Below are positions 11,667 to 24,493 of a stretch of 60,000 nt of DNA, piece by piece. Under the pieces are notes generated by a model. That model was not told where the DNA came from. It saw nothing but the letters and a program-made list of their open reading frames with translations, and ran no database searches. This stretch comes from Membranipora membranacea. Its lineage: Eukaryota; Bryozoa; Gymnolaemata; Cheilostomatida; Membraniporidae. The stretch's first letter is position 1. Each line of letters opens with the position of its first letter. A program made the position numbers and the translations under genes. Where the stretch lies: contig OU612067.1 of the NCBI GenBank assembly GCA_914767715.1, forward strand, positions 31,038,162-31,098,161. The letters run 5' to 3'.

Positions 11667-12140
11667 AATTCACAGCAAAAAGAGCGCATCTTCACCGCAA
11701 ACAACTCTGAACATCTGGTCACACAGCAGTGTTCCTACTTTCCTTTAGGTCAAAAAAATATATAAAACATTTGTCACCTCCCCCTAACTATCTGACTCTA
11801 ATGGTATCTTATTTTAGTATGGTGAGAAATCAGGTGTCACATCGAGGAATGAGTGAAATGACATAATAAATAATAGGTTAATTATTTTGCTCCAACATTT
11901 AATCTATATGTCAGGATTGTTAGTTGAATTTTTTCGCAGTTTGGTAGAATACAGAGATGGGCGCAAAGATGAACCTGCATATATGGAAACCTTAGTTGGA
12001 ATCGTATGTAAACTGCTACTGCAAATGACGGCAGGAAACTGCCGACTATTTCACCTCAAATCGGTTTTCCCACAGGCTTCTTGTACATTTGGTAACTGAA
12101 AGTCCTTGTCAGTAGCTGAAACTGGACAGATAAAATATAC

Positions 12141-13427
12141 CAGACCTGGGTCCAAGTCTTCGCAAGTCAAGTCATTGTCGATGCTAAGTCAAGTCAAGTC
12201 AAGTCACATTTACACCAAGTCAAGTCAATTGGTGTCTATTTTTTTCGCCATCAAGTCAAGTCAAGTCAAGTCATGATTTTTGTAAGTCAAGTCAAGTCAA
12301 AGATGGGTGACTTACAAGTCATGGCAAAGTCACGCTCATTAACCGTGAAAATCAACTCGGAATTTATTTCAATCCCGGGTGACTCCAAATCGTGGAGGAG
12401 TTAGTTAGGTCCTCAGGAGTTGCTCTACTAATCTGGATTTGCTCCCCTCCCCACAAACGAAAGAAGGTATGGGTGTGTACGCAATTCAGCATCGTTACTT
12501 CATTGTATATATGTACCTTTATTGTGTCAATGATGACAAATACTGATACTGGCATTTGATCATGCAATGAGTTCAATACCTAGTAGTACAATTGGTGTCA
12601 CAAGTGACAATCAATCACCTTCCTAAGCAATGGTGACAACAACAATGAACATCATCATTATACATGGAGGATCATGTGCTGTTTTGAAACCTCTACATCC
12701 CTTGACTGATGGAATAGAGCACCCAGAGAATGCAATCATTATCAAACAATACATTATGTGCAATCCATAAACTAATTTCAGTTCACGATGGGTGGTGTAT
12801 GTTATGGAATTGCTTGGAAGTGAATTTCAAAAAAAGAAAGTCCAGCCTTCTGCTGTTGTGAGAAGCCCAAAAAGAAAAAGTGTGGAACATCCTTAGACTG
12901 GAAGGATTTCTGTCTGATGATGATGATGATGTTGATGACGATACAAGCAGTCTTCTGAATAAACCTGCACTATATGATCAGACTATATTAATATTGCATC
13001 ATGGGATACATTTTTCATTTTACTGATTACAAGACAACAAGAGAAGACAACTAATATGTAAGGCAGGAACTCTGACTACTTACCCATAGCTGAGAAGTTG
13101 GGTTTTCTGTTTCGGAGTTGGGGTTTCAGAGTTGGGGTTTCAGAGTTGGGGTTTCAGAGTTGGGGTTCTCAGTTATGATGATCCTTCCTATATCTCTTTC
13201 TACATTATGTTATAAAATTTCACACATTGACTTATGTTGACTTGACCAAAGTCAGGACAACTCCCAAGTCAAGTCAAGTCAAAGTCAATTTTTCGTCAAG
13301 TCAAGTGTTGTCTATTTGTTTTCGACATCAAGTCAAGTCAAGTCAAGTCATAATTTTGTTAAGTCAAGTCAAGTCGTGACTTTGACTTGACGATGACTTG
13401 ACTTACCATGACTTGGACCCAGGTCTG
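12141..13427. mobile_element. Non-autonomous hAT element with AAGTC arrays, between copies A and B
   Basis: Perfect 18-bp terminal inverted repeats CAGACCTGGGTCCAAGTC and GACTTGGACCCAGGTCTG bound a 1287-bp element. Identical 8-bp duplications AAATATAC flank it (12133-12140 and 13428-13435). Dense AAGTC/GTCAA direct repeats fill the subterminal 150-200 bp at both ends. Inside are a GATGAT run near 12918 and a GGGTTTCAGAGTT minisatellite near 13110-13165. No transposase frame is recognisable. TIR sequence and duplication length fit the hAT superfamily. Confidence 0.85.
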
Positions 13428-13565
13428 AAATATACTCACTGGATGTGTAACATATCAGTAAAAGTCCAAAAGAACTAGCCCTGTATTTGTGTTTACCTCA
13501 ATCGCATTATAAGAACCGTCAATCGACAGCAATTAACTGTTCATGGCAGCTGTATTGAATATCGG

Positions 13566-13718
13566 GTCATGTGACTTCATGCTTGATGAAGTCTTAAGAT
13601 TCGGTATCTCTCATAACCCTAAAATCCAAAGTTTTAACTCAATAGCATAATAAAAACTGCCAATCCGCAACAATTCATCGTTTATGGAGGCCATATTTAA
13701 ATCCCAAGGTCATGTGAC
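13566..13718 (+). promoter_or_regulatory. Paired E-box modules upstream of sulfotransferase B
   Basis: GTCATGTGAC occurs at 13566-13575 and 13709-13718, the second followed by GATGATGTCATCAGATTCGG. The latter contains a near-palindromic TGATGTCATCA. The second E-box ends 114 bp before the ATG, closely matching the 107 bp in copy A. Confidence 0.45.
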
Positions 13719-13831
13719 ATAAAAATCGATGATGTCATCAGATTCGGCATAAGTTTCATAACAATAAAGAAGAATTATTGGCGGTACAGTAAATATATGT
13801 TCATGAGTTCTCAACGGCATTGTAGGTAAAC

Positions 13832-16800
13832 ATGGTTATTTCTGACCTGCTACCTAAATGGAAATTTGAAAGAAGACTTGTGACCGTACTTTTGTTGTTC
13901 TCAGTGTTTTGTTGTCTGTATTTTGCTGAATGGAATACTAGGACTGGAAACTTATATGGGGTGAGTTACGTTATGCTACTACTGGATATGTCAAATTTAG
14001 GGCGACAAATTGATAATCTTTTAGGATTTGTGTGAACCTCTCTGCAAACTAAAAAGCCAAAATCATTACATACCTCCGCAGGTAACTATTTCCTCTTGGC
14101 TCAATCTAGCTTTAATTCCACGAGAGAGTCTGGCCTGTCTAAAATTGTTGAGTTCCCTGCAACTCCACCATCCATTGTCGACATTGATTGTCTGGTACCC
14201 TCAAATTTTTTTTATCATAGTCTAATTGTTTCATATCATTGTTTTTAGATTCTCCCAAGCCAAAAGATGACCAGAAGCACAACGCCAGCTTACCAGCGGG
14301 TTAAGAAACCCAAGATATATGTAATTTATATTAAAATAGAGAAGACAGGAAGTTCCACCGTCTCTAACATCTTTTACTCTTACGGATACAGATATAAAAG
14401 AAATATGATGATGTCCACACAAGTTGGTGAGTTGATTGGAGCAAATAGTTTGAAATGTTTGTTCCCTGCAATCCTTCTGGTACCAACGCACAGTTACGCT
14501 CACTCTTAATATTTAGTTTAAACAGCAATGTACTCAGACCAATTATCTGGATATCGCTGATAGCTTAAAGTATTCATTGAACGGTGAGAAACATTTATAG
14601 TATACTCCGAATAAACCGGAGGGATAACCTTGGCAAAGTGAATCTTTTACAATTATTTTGACTAAAAAATACTGAACAATACTAGTTGAATACTAGTCTG
14701 AGCCCCCCAGACTTTTGCTCTCCGCCCGACGGCCCCCCGGCATAGGTACTACCAGACTCTGTTTTGTTCATGATGTATCAAAACAAGAATGAGAATGGTG
14801 AGATGAACAGAGCGTGGCATGAAACGCATGATTACACATCGCCAGGTACCTCATTACCCTCTCCCTTGACAGGAACCAGGAGTGCCAATCGTTGGACAGC
14901 CTGAATGATTCTTATGGGCTTACTGATCTATACTTACTTACTTACTGACCCTATACTTACTTACTTACTGACCCTATACTTACTTACTGACCCTATACTT
15001 ACTTACTGACCCTATACTTACTTACTGACCCTATACTTACTTACTGACCCTATACTTACTTACTGACCCTATACTTAGTGGCACCCACTGTGCAGGTTAT
15101 ATACTGCAGAGTCACCTCCCTAAAATAATTCTACTACACTAGCTATCTGAAATTTAACCCTTAAGGAGTTTGAATCGATCACTACTACAACGTTCCCTAT
15201 CCTTGACTCATGCTGAGCTTGCTTTCTCCACTTATCCTGCGCTACGAATGTAGGAGCATACAACTCTACCCAAAGCTTTCAAAACTCATGAAGAATGGAT
15301 TCGATGAGAGCAAGTCTATCAGATGGGGTAACCTTCAGATCAAAGCCACCTGGTTGGTCAACGATAGGTCTACCGATGATGCAGACAGTTAGCGTATAGC
15401 ACGCTTAGCAGATTTAACTAATGACTCGACCGTGCCCTGGTGCCATGGCGGTGTCAATATTTATTGCACTAGTGCAAATATGTTGCTGTATGCGTTTCTT
15501 GGTACAGCAGTGATGTGCTGAGCATGAATATAAACATTTATGAGAAAAATTTCTTTTGCATTCAACTTGTCTTTTCATTGTATAGGTAATCTCATCGACA
15601 GCCGGGAGTTGTCCCCAGGTAATACATGGGACATAGGACCGGACAGGAGTCACCCCCACATGCTTACACAGCATGCCAGATATAATACACAGTTATATAC
15701 TAAGTACTTCCCTCCCCAGACAGTGATTGTATCATCTCTAAGGGAGCCGACCAAGTGGTTTGTCTCTTTTGTGGACTTTATGGACGATTTCAGGTAAACT
15801 TACAGATGTAGCTTAACTAAGTCCGATTAAGTGTTGCTAATGTATAAAAAATGCATTTACAGAGGTACTAAAATTCTTACTTTTCAAACCATATACCATA
15901 TACCATTTTCACCGATTAACCTAGTTTGAAGGCACAACACATTTGCCTAGCCCGTGACATGGGAATATATATATATATCATTGAGTAGCTGATGGTTTTT
16001 CAAATATGACTGGTCATGCAGTATTGAGATTTTGCTGATTTAATATATAGTGCAAAAAAGGTGATTTTCTTTAAATTCTTTATTGCTCTTGATTCTTCAA
16101 TTCTTAATTTTAAAAAGCTTTCTTTATTATTTATTATAATTTGTATTAATTATTATGAATTATTTCATATTAATTATTGTTTTTATAATTTATTTGATTT
16201 TTTTTAATTATTTTCTATTAATCTATATTAATTATAACTATTTTAATTAATTTATATGAATATTCATTATTATTAATTATTATTATTATAATTATTATTA
16301 TATAAAAAGCATTATTTTAAAATAATAATTAAAATAAATTTTAATTATTCATATTCTTTAAGCCTTAGCTGTTTGATGAAAGATGTTTGGCGTGATAATG
16401 ATGGGCGTGTTCATAAACGTTAGCAACACACAAACTCTTTGTATCTGATCTGTACAATGGTGCGCATGATATCCTTATCCTATGTCCAGGATTAAGGATT
16501 ATACTATGTCCACACTTGGGATGCTGGGAGGGATGTACTAAAAAAATGACAGTGGCCTCTCAATTTGAGGATTTGCAAACAATATGTTCACTTAGTCTCT
16601 AATGGGGAGTAATTAAATCACTCTTAAAATATTGAAATTTAAAAATATTTAAACATATTTAATTTTAATTTTTAAGATTTCAATAAAATTTTAATTAATT
16701 AATTTATAAATTTATTTTAATTTAAGTTGTATATTTTCAATTTTAATAAATTTAATTAATTAAATTCTAATTAATCTGTGTGGAAAATATTTAAAAAGCA

Positions 16801-19381
16801 ATTAAATTGTAATGAAAATTACTTTTTTCCATGAATTTGACTGCAAAACGACAGTTTTCCTTTTTGAAATATGTTCTTATGTGTGCATTGCCTCCAATAT
16901 ACTTGATCAGTGAATAAAGAGATAAGATAGATGAACAAAAAAATCAGAATCAGCAGAGGCTGTGTAATTGTGAAACCTAAGCAGAAAGCGGGAGAGAAAA
17001 TCAAGTATATCACATATCCATTACAGTGGTCACAATGCAACTGATGTGTTGAACAACCCAGAGCTTTTCTATTTACCTGGCTTGGAAGTTACTGGAATGA
17101 AACGTAAAGTACATAACACCATGCTTCAATGGTTAGGTGAGTGATCTATACTGTGATAGTGATGGGTATAGTCTGGAAGGGTAGGGTATGATGTCAGCAT
17201 TTAGTAGATAAGCGTTACTAACAGACATATAAAACAAGGTGTCTTTTCTGAAAAAGATGTGTAAGTCAATTGCTCCATTCATGCTGGTTGTAGATTATTT
17301 CTCTGCACGTATGTTATCTTTATCCCCGACTATACATACTTCTTGTACTGTTTAAGGTTTCGATGTCTTAGAAAGTGACAACGAGACTGCCATAACAGAC
17401 TATATAGATTATCTGGATAAGAAGATCCATCTTATGATGATCAGTGAATATTTTGATGAATCCCTAATACTTCTCAAAAGACTAATGGATTGGTCTTTAG
17501 AAGGTAGATATATGAAAGTGGGATCCCGCAGTCTACCCGCACATCTCGCTGTCAGGCTGAGAAAAGTCATTCACATATGCTGAGTCAAGATCTCAATAAT
17601 ATTCAAACCAGCTCAATATCAACAGATCTGAGTTGGAGTCTATTGAGATTGTTAAAACAGCCTCTCAGTATAAGACCTCTATCTTTGATTTAGATTTATT
17701 TATTATGCAGGAGGAAGCAAAACCTGACATGCTGTTAGGCAGTGTAACTATCGCATATTGGCCCATATTATAATTTTTTTTTATATAGATATATTTTATG
17801 CGTACGCGAATGAGGGACAAGAGAAGAGCGGGACAATTTTAAATGAGAGTCAGAAGGAAAAGTTTCTGGATCTGCAACACAATAGAGCTGACTGGTTACT
17901 GTACCAGCATTTTAACAAAACTCTTTGGCAAAAAATAGCTGCAGAGAAGGACTTTTATGAGGAGGTGGGTGATTAAAGGTTATGAGAACTTAAACCGCAA
18001 GTGAAAATACACATTGTAACTGTCTTCTTGTTAAGAATGTGAGGATGCAACAAACAAACAGGTCAGTTTTTTGTTTTGCTTATAAAATCTTCCTGCCATG
18101 GTTTACAGTTAGATATATTTCGGAAGATGAAATCAAAGGCGTTGGCTTATTGTAATAGTAGGAACATCACAGAGGGTTTGGAGATCAGCACAAAATGGGA
18201 TGGCACTATCATCATGACAGGTATGCAGCGATTCAACCAAGTTTTGTTATTTTATTCTTAATACCAATCATGTCAATATAACGATAGGGTGAGAAACATT
18301 TAAATTTAATTACGCACAATTTGTAGTAATTACACAGACCCTGACTTTCTACTATGTATGTCAATGAGTCACTCCTCATAATTACTGAAAGCCATTCTTA
18401 GCTTTCAAGTAATTACCTCGGCTAGCTAGAAGATTAGGAGGTTGGCTGTTGAGAGGAATTCGGTGAGATATGACTGAGCTGAGATAGAGTTGGGACGCCT
18501 CCGATTGACTCACGACTCTGACATGAACTTTTTCACAAACCTACTATACATATTATAATGGTTATTATATGCACATCGCAGCTAGTTTCTAACGGCTATA
18601 AACCTTAGCATAGGGCTAAATTGGACCACCAATATATAGCATTCAGATTACGTATCACATAGGGCAAGGCAGAGATTAACGGTCCTAACAAAGTTCCTGA
18701 TTTACTTGGATTCATTAAAATGTTGAGAAGTTGAGGACAGCGACACTAGATCTCATTAGCTTTAGAGGACAGCGACACTAGATCTCATTAGCATTAGGGG
18801 TTTGACTACTCAATTGTATGTGACCCCATATGATATCTATGTGACCCATAAGAACGCTAAACATGAGAAGTATAATGTGGAGATGTACAAATCAGCAAAC
18901 TTTTCTAGTTATAGTGAGGAAAGGAGACATGGCCATAAGAATGCATGGTTGTAGGGTTTGGCTCAGTTTGGTTTGGTGGTAAGCCCTTGAGAATAAACGT
19001 ATTTACCAAGCTCTCCTCAATTATGCAGTTGACTCAGGATATTTGAGGCTGCTTTCATTGCTGGTTCCATTTTGTATGACATATTGTTCAATGGAGTTTT
19101 TTTATATAAGCAAATCAGAAGGGGATGGAAGTTGTCTCACTCGACTGTGTCTAAAAACAAGGAGCATCAATTCATGTAAACCTGTATCCCTAATAATGAA
19201 TTTCTTCTTTTAAGAGAAAAACTGTGTTGGTCTAAGAATGGAAGATGGGTTTGCAAGAGAGCTGTATGAAGCATTGGACGACTACCTGCCATTTAGAAGC
19301 ACCTACAGACTAGTAAGCCATCGTAAGACAGAAGTTCACATACCTCAATTTTGGCAGCAAAGAAGAGCGAAGCAACTCTAA
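13832..19381 (+). CDS. Galactose-3-O-sulfotransferase family protein, copy B (9 exons)
   Basis: Predicted 427 residues from exons 13832-13960, 14025-14081, 14249-14426, 15586-15793, 17027-17136, 17357-17503, 17789-17964, 18109-18220 and 19215-19381. The first eight exon lengths and all phases are identical to copy A. The type II anchor (LVTVLLLFSVFCCLYF), the PAPS loop KIEKTGSST, the VSSLREP motif and the family blocks [15 protein letters not shown] and DWLLYQHFN are intact. The expected role is Golgi transfer of sulfate from PAPS to galactose 3-OH. Differences from A: an ASP-ASP version of the exon 4 end (FMDDFR), substitutions in exon 5, and a longer, more basic C-terminal tail (ends QQRRAKQL) because the last exon reads past A's stop position. 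Intron 4 is extremely AT-rich (about 16030-16350 and 16620-16800). Intron 8 carries an insertion of about 370 bp. A nearby tandem duplicate of A in the same direction. Confidence 0.9.
14926..15077. repeat. 19-bp minisatellite in intron 3 of copy B
   Basis: The unit CTATACTTACTTACTGACC repeats about eight times, with one or two extra TTAC steps in the first units. Confidence 0.95.
16030..16350. repeat. Very AT-rich low-complexity tract in intron 4 of copy B
   Basis: Runs of TTAATTA, ATTATTATA and similar words with almost no G or C. A second tract of the same kind lies at about 16620-16800. Copy A intron 4 lacks both. Confidence 0.8.
18290..18658. mobile_element. Insertion in intron 8 of copy B, related inverted copy at 30.9-31.2 kb
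   Basis: Compared with copy A (AGCAATAGGGTAAGGCAG), copy B has about 370 extra bases between two ATAGGG strings (18284 and 18659). The reverse complement of about 30915-31245 aligns with most of this insert (AGCCCTATGCTAAGG, GCTGCGATGT and AAAGCTAAGAATAGCTTTCA are shared landmarks). It is therefore a dispersed element of unknown class. Confidence 0.55.
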
Positions 19382-20149
19382 ACATCTGGTCACGCAGCAG
19401 TTGTTCCTAATTTCTCTTGCATCAAAAAAATATATAAAACATTTGTCATCTCCCCCAAACCATGTGACTCTAATGGTATCTTATTTTAGTATGGTGAGAA
19501 ATCAGGAATATCCGCTTACTTAAAATGTCACATTGAGGAGTGAGTGAAATGACATTAAAAATAATAGGTTAATTTCTTTGCTCCAGCACTTAAACTATAT
19601 GTCAGTGTTGTGGGCTAGTTTTTTTCTTAAAGCTGATTTATCATGCCCAGTCCCTATATTCTCAATGACTCATAAAGTCAATGATGCACGTGCTAGCCAT
19701 GCACAACCAGATTGCATTGTGTGACGGAATTACACAATAATTAGGTAGGACGTTTTGTGCACTGCATTGTCCACTCCAGAGTATATAATAATTATAGTTA
19801 AATCTTTACCATCTGATATTATTGTTGATATTCAGCAAGTTGCAAGGAGTTGTCTTTACATGTTTGGAAAGAAGACAACTACACTGCTGCTCATTGTGAG
19901 GAACAATAAATAATAAATAAGCTCTTGATGTAATTGAAGTTGTGTCCTCTTTGAACCTTCTTTGAGATAAGTTATTTTCAATCATCAAGCATGATATCAT
20001 TCACACATATTACCTTTTTCTTCATTTTGTTTTCTTCGTCGTTTTCTTTCTCAATGGCTGTTTTTGAAAAAAAATTCTCCTCGAATCAAAATCATGTCAA
20101 TAAAATTTAAAAAAAATAGCTGCAATTTACTAAGGTTCTATGTAAATTT
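19382..20149. other. Intergenic between convergent copies B and C
   Basis: The 3' flank of B. No gene is recognised. The string GGAGTTGTCTTTACATGTTT near 19847 recurs inverted near 31380, pointing to another dispersed repeat. Confidence 0.4.
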
Positions 20150-20535
20150 TGGTAGAACTCTTAAACCACTGCTGCCACACAGCCAAATATGTGCTTATAG
20201 AATTCTGTATAGCTCAAAACTAATAAAATGAGGCTGCAATCTCAGCATTGTCACCTAATGAGCAAATAATTTGCCCAAACTGATCGTCAAATTTAGGGTA
20301 TGAAATTAATTATCTACCGGCACGGGTGACGTAGTTACCGTCTTACTAGTGCATACTGTACACGTCATTAGCTGGTGCGTAGATTTCATGCCCTGATTTT
20401 GAAGATCAGTTTGTGCAAATTATTTGCCCATTAGGTGACAATTATGAGATTTAAGTCTCAATTAATTATCTTGGAGCTATGCAGAATTCAATGAGTACAA
20501 ATTTGCATGAGTGGCAGCAGTAGTTTAAGATTAAA
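20150..20535. mobile_element. Palindromic foldback element (MITE-like)
   Basis: The left half (from ACCACTGCTGCCAC through AATAATTTGCCCAAACTGATC) is repeated inverted in the right half (GATCAGTTTGTGCAAATTATT through GTGGCAGCAGTAG). The arms are about 180 bp with a short central spacer near 20330. A related half copy lies in a receptor intron at about 43790-44000. Confidence 0.75.
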
Positions 20536-23062
20536 GTGTAACAAATTAACATTTTACAATTAAATTTTTTTTATTTGTTTACATTTATTGATAATTGATA
20601 ACAGACAACCCAAACAGAAATTGTAAAGAATTCACTGAGTCTTCATATAACTGTTGATCTTATTCTTGATCAAACCAAGAAGTTAAAGTCATGATCAAAT
20701 AAAATGAAAATTCTTCAACATCTAAATAAAAAGTGCATGAGAGAAAATTCCACCTGTCTAAAACACGAATAATTATTATGTTTTGTTATAATGTTACACC
20801 TGTGAAGTTGTGCTCCTCTTCGCTTTGTATTTTAAGCTTTGCGAACTTTCGTCTTCCGGTGGCTTCCTGGTCCGTAGGTGTTTCTAAATGGTAGGTAGTT
20901 ATCCAATGCGCCATACAGCTCTCAAGCAAACCCGTTTTTAATTCTGAGACCAACATAGATTGTCTCTTGAAAGAATAAATAACACTATCGATTATTAGGG
21001 ATACAGGTTTACATTTAGTTGATGCTCCTTACTTTTAGACACAGTCAAGTGAGACAACTTCAATCCTCTTCTGATTTGCTTATATACAGAAACTCCATTA
21101 AACAATATGACATACAAATCGGAACCAGCAATGAACATGTAAATTGCAACTGCATCATTGAGGAGGGCTTAGTAAATCCGCTTATTCTCAGGGCTTTACC
21201 ACCAAACTTCCCCACACCCCTACAACCATACATTCTTATGGTAAGGTCTCCATTCCTCCCTAAAACTAGAAATGTTCGCCTATATTCGGACATATTAAAA
21301 TAAAGTAGAAAACAACACTGGCACCACTAAATACGTATCAAGATGCAATTAACCTTCACCAGTGACCGTGGGCAACATATTCAACATTAGAAATCCAAGG
21401 TATAAGCTTTGGATCTGCACCACAGGGCAGTCAGTAGCCCCTCCACCCATTGCTGCAATAAACTGAATTAGGTTGAGAAGCTATTATAATCTCAAAGATA
21501 ATGTTTAATTTTTGTTATTGAAAGCAATAATATTGTGTTTGTAGATGATTTTGTTACTGACATGACTGTTTACACAACAAAAGATAACTGCTTTGATTCC
21601 ACACAAAAAATGCTTTTATACATCATTTTTTTCCAATAATATATTTAATCGGAGAGTACGGGTATTTGTGTTACTGAAACAAAATGGTGGAAGAGAGTTT
21701 GTAATTGAAATAATTCAAATTTAACATTTATTTAAAACATCGTTTTTAAGAAGGAGCACATCATTACGCATAAAATATCAAAATATAACTTTTGTGGTTG
21801 TCTGCCACTTTGAATCTCATGATCTACTCTCGTATATGGGTCACATAGACGTCATACATCAAAATTGAGTCATCAAAACCAGAATGTGCTATCAAAACAT
21901 TATAGTTATTACAATCTTGTCTTCAACAAGGACTGCTGGCCGAAGTTAAAAACTTTTATCAAAAACTCCAAAACTAGGATGATGGTTGACAAGAAGTTTT
22001 TGATATAATATCGCTGCATACCTGTAATGATGACAGTGCCATCCCATTTTGTGCTGATCTCCAAACCCTCTGTGGTATTTTTAATATTACAATAAGCTGT
22101 AGCCTTTGATTTCATCTCCCGAAATATATCCTACTATAAAACATGGCAAGAAGCTTAATTTAGTACATGAAAATGTTAATCAAACCAAAACATAATGATA
22201 TTAAATGACAAAAAACACACTATTTCGAGTTCAGGCCCTTCACCAATTGCTCTCTGGCCAGAAGCAATTTTAGCAGATTTTGCTAGCAATCCCCCAAACC
22301 AGCTGTAGTTTATAATTGCTGACCTAAGGTATACAAAACAAAATACTGACCTGTTTGATATGAAAACTAGAAGTACATCCCAGGAGTTGTTACCTCCTGT
22401 TTGCTGTTTTGTTTGTTATATCCTCACATCCTCAACTAGAAAACAGTTACAATGTGTATTTTCACTTAATGTTTAAATATTCGTAACTTTTAATCACCCA
22501 CTCCCTCATAAAAGTCCTTCTCTGCAGCTATTTTTTGCCAAAGAGTTTTGTTGAAATGCTGGTACAGTTACCAGTCAACCCGATTGTGCTGCAGATCCAG
22601 GAACTTTTCCTTCTGACTTTCATTTAAAATCATTCCGCTCTTCTTCTTCCCGTCGCGTATCCATAAAATATATCTATAAAAAGTACTTATATAATATATG
22701 CGATAGTTACACTGCCTAATAGCATGTCAAGAATTGCTTCCTCCTGCGTAATAAATAAATCTAAACCAAAGATGGAGGTCTTGCACTATGAGGCTGTTTT
22801 AACAATCTCAATAGACTCCAGCTTCGATATGTTGGTATTGAGATGATTTAAATATTATTGTTATATTGACTCAGCATATGTGAATGACTTTTTTTCAGCC
22901 TGACAGCGAGATGTGCGGGAAAACTGCGGGATCCCACTTTCATATATCTACCTTCTAAAGACCAATCCATCAGTCTTTTGAGAAGATAAGGGATTCATCA
23001 AAGTATTCACTGATCATCATAAGATGGATCTTCTTGTCCAGATAATCTATATAGTCTCTTAT

Positions 23063-24493
23063 AGTCGGGGATACCGGGGTCAAAATCCATGTTAAAAGTG
23101 TAAAAGCTGAGTTTCATACATTATTGAGTTAAAGTGTCATTTATTTTTGTATTCCAGTCTCAGAACAGGAATCACAAGGGGGGTTTCATGGAATTTTTCT
23201 CATGATAATCAGGGGGGACAACTTTTTCCATAACCAACCTTTCATAACATATCTTTAACTTGTGATAAAATTTCTTGATATTTAGAGCTAATACTCTGGA
23301 TATAGTTTCCTGATACCATTAGCTTTTCATAGAAATTAAAAATCACTTACCCAGATTGTTGATGTGCTGTTAACAGCGCAACGTCATGACATTACAATAA
23401 TTTTTTGTGTTTGTCATCTTGAAAGTTTTCTTTTCAACTATCTATGGGCTTGTCAGATAAATTGAGGCAGCAGATATTTGTCTCGATGTCTAGAGGATGA
23501 TCATTGAAAAAACTATCCAGATATCTTAGATCATTTGGAAATTATAATAAATTCATTCCGAGAATGTCTTTTTATGGATGGAGTGAATTGACGTAACGCT
23601 ATACAATGCTGACGGTATTGTGCGTAAGTGATGTAAATTCTAAGTGTTTAGCTGTTTTAAAAAAGGCTCTACATTAACAGAAATCCAAGCTAGAGACATT
23701 CTGAACATTATCATTACATTATCATAATCATTACTCATTTTCAGACACAATTAACCTGTATTTGGATTTTTTAGTATACAGATTTTTTGTATAAATTTAT
23801 TTAGATATTTTTCTCTCTTTGTAACAGATGATTCTCAAAGTTGCATTTACGATGCGTTATGTCTCAAAAACCAATTCAGACAAAATTGTGCAACCAAGCT
23901 ATACTTTCATCAACTTAAATCACCGAAATCAGGACAACATCACTCTAGATCAGCCATGCTCAACCTTGGCCAAATCGGCCAATCCGGCCAAATGGGTCAT
24001 TTTGTTCGGCCAAATGCACCCTTACAAAAAAAATGTTGAGACACATTTTGCCCTGATTGTTGGCCACAGGTTTAGCCTACAAATGACAACACATTTTTTT
24101 TCCATTTTACCATCCCATTGGTAGGGGCGTTGGGTTAAGAGCAGTAAACATTATCCATCCAATAGTGGTGTATTGGCCTTGTTTAGTGCTTGGTCCGTTT
24201 CAGGTTCAGTATTGTACAGGGAATCAAGCTGTTAAAAAAGTAATTGCAAGTCATCAAGATGGATTGAGGTTCATTTCGAGACTGGTTGATTCATAATCTC
24301 ATCGTAGGATGCACAGAGGGAAAGATGAGCTTCTTCATTAGAGCACCAGAGCACATGTCTTTTGCAATAACAATCAGGCTCAGGATCAAAAAACATGCCA
24401 CCAATTTGATCAAAATTGGCCTTAGCTCCATCAGTTTAGAACTGAGCCTCAAGCAGAAAACTCAACTAGTTTCACTTTTGGTCATTTTTGGGT
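23063..24493. mobile_element. 1431-bp insertion interrupting exon 6 of pseudogene C
   Basis: Exon 6 homology stops at 23062 (in ...AGTCTCTTAT) and resumes at 24494 (TCGTTGTCAC...). Seven exon bases (GACTGCC) are missing at the junction. The inserted DNA begins AGTCGGGGATACCGGGGTCA and ends with TTTTGGTCATTTTTGGGT. It holds no recognisable transposase; the frame at 23828-24124 has no visible domain. Class unknown. Confidence 0.75.

Noticed and set aside
12150-12320. Possible CRISPR-like array (regular AAGTC repeats)
   Set aside because: Pentamer direct repeats without unique spacers, inside a hAT element of a eukaryotic genome.
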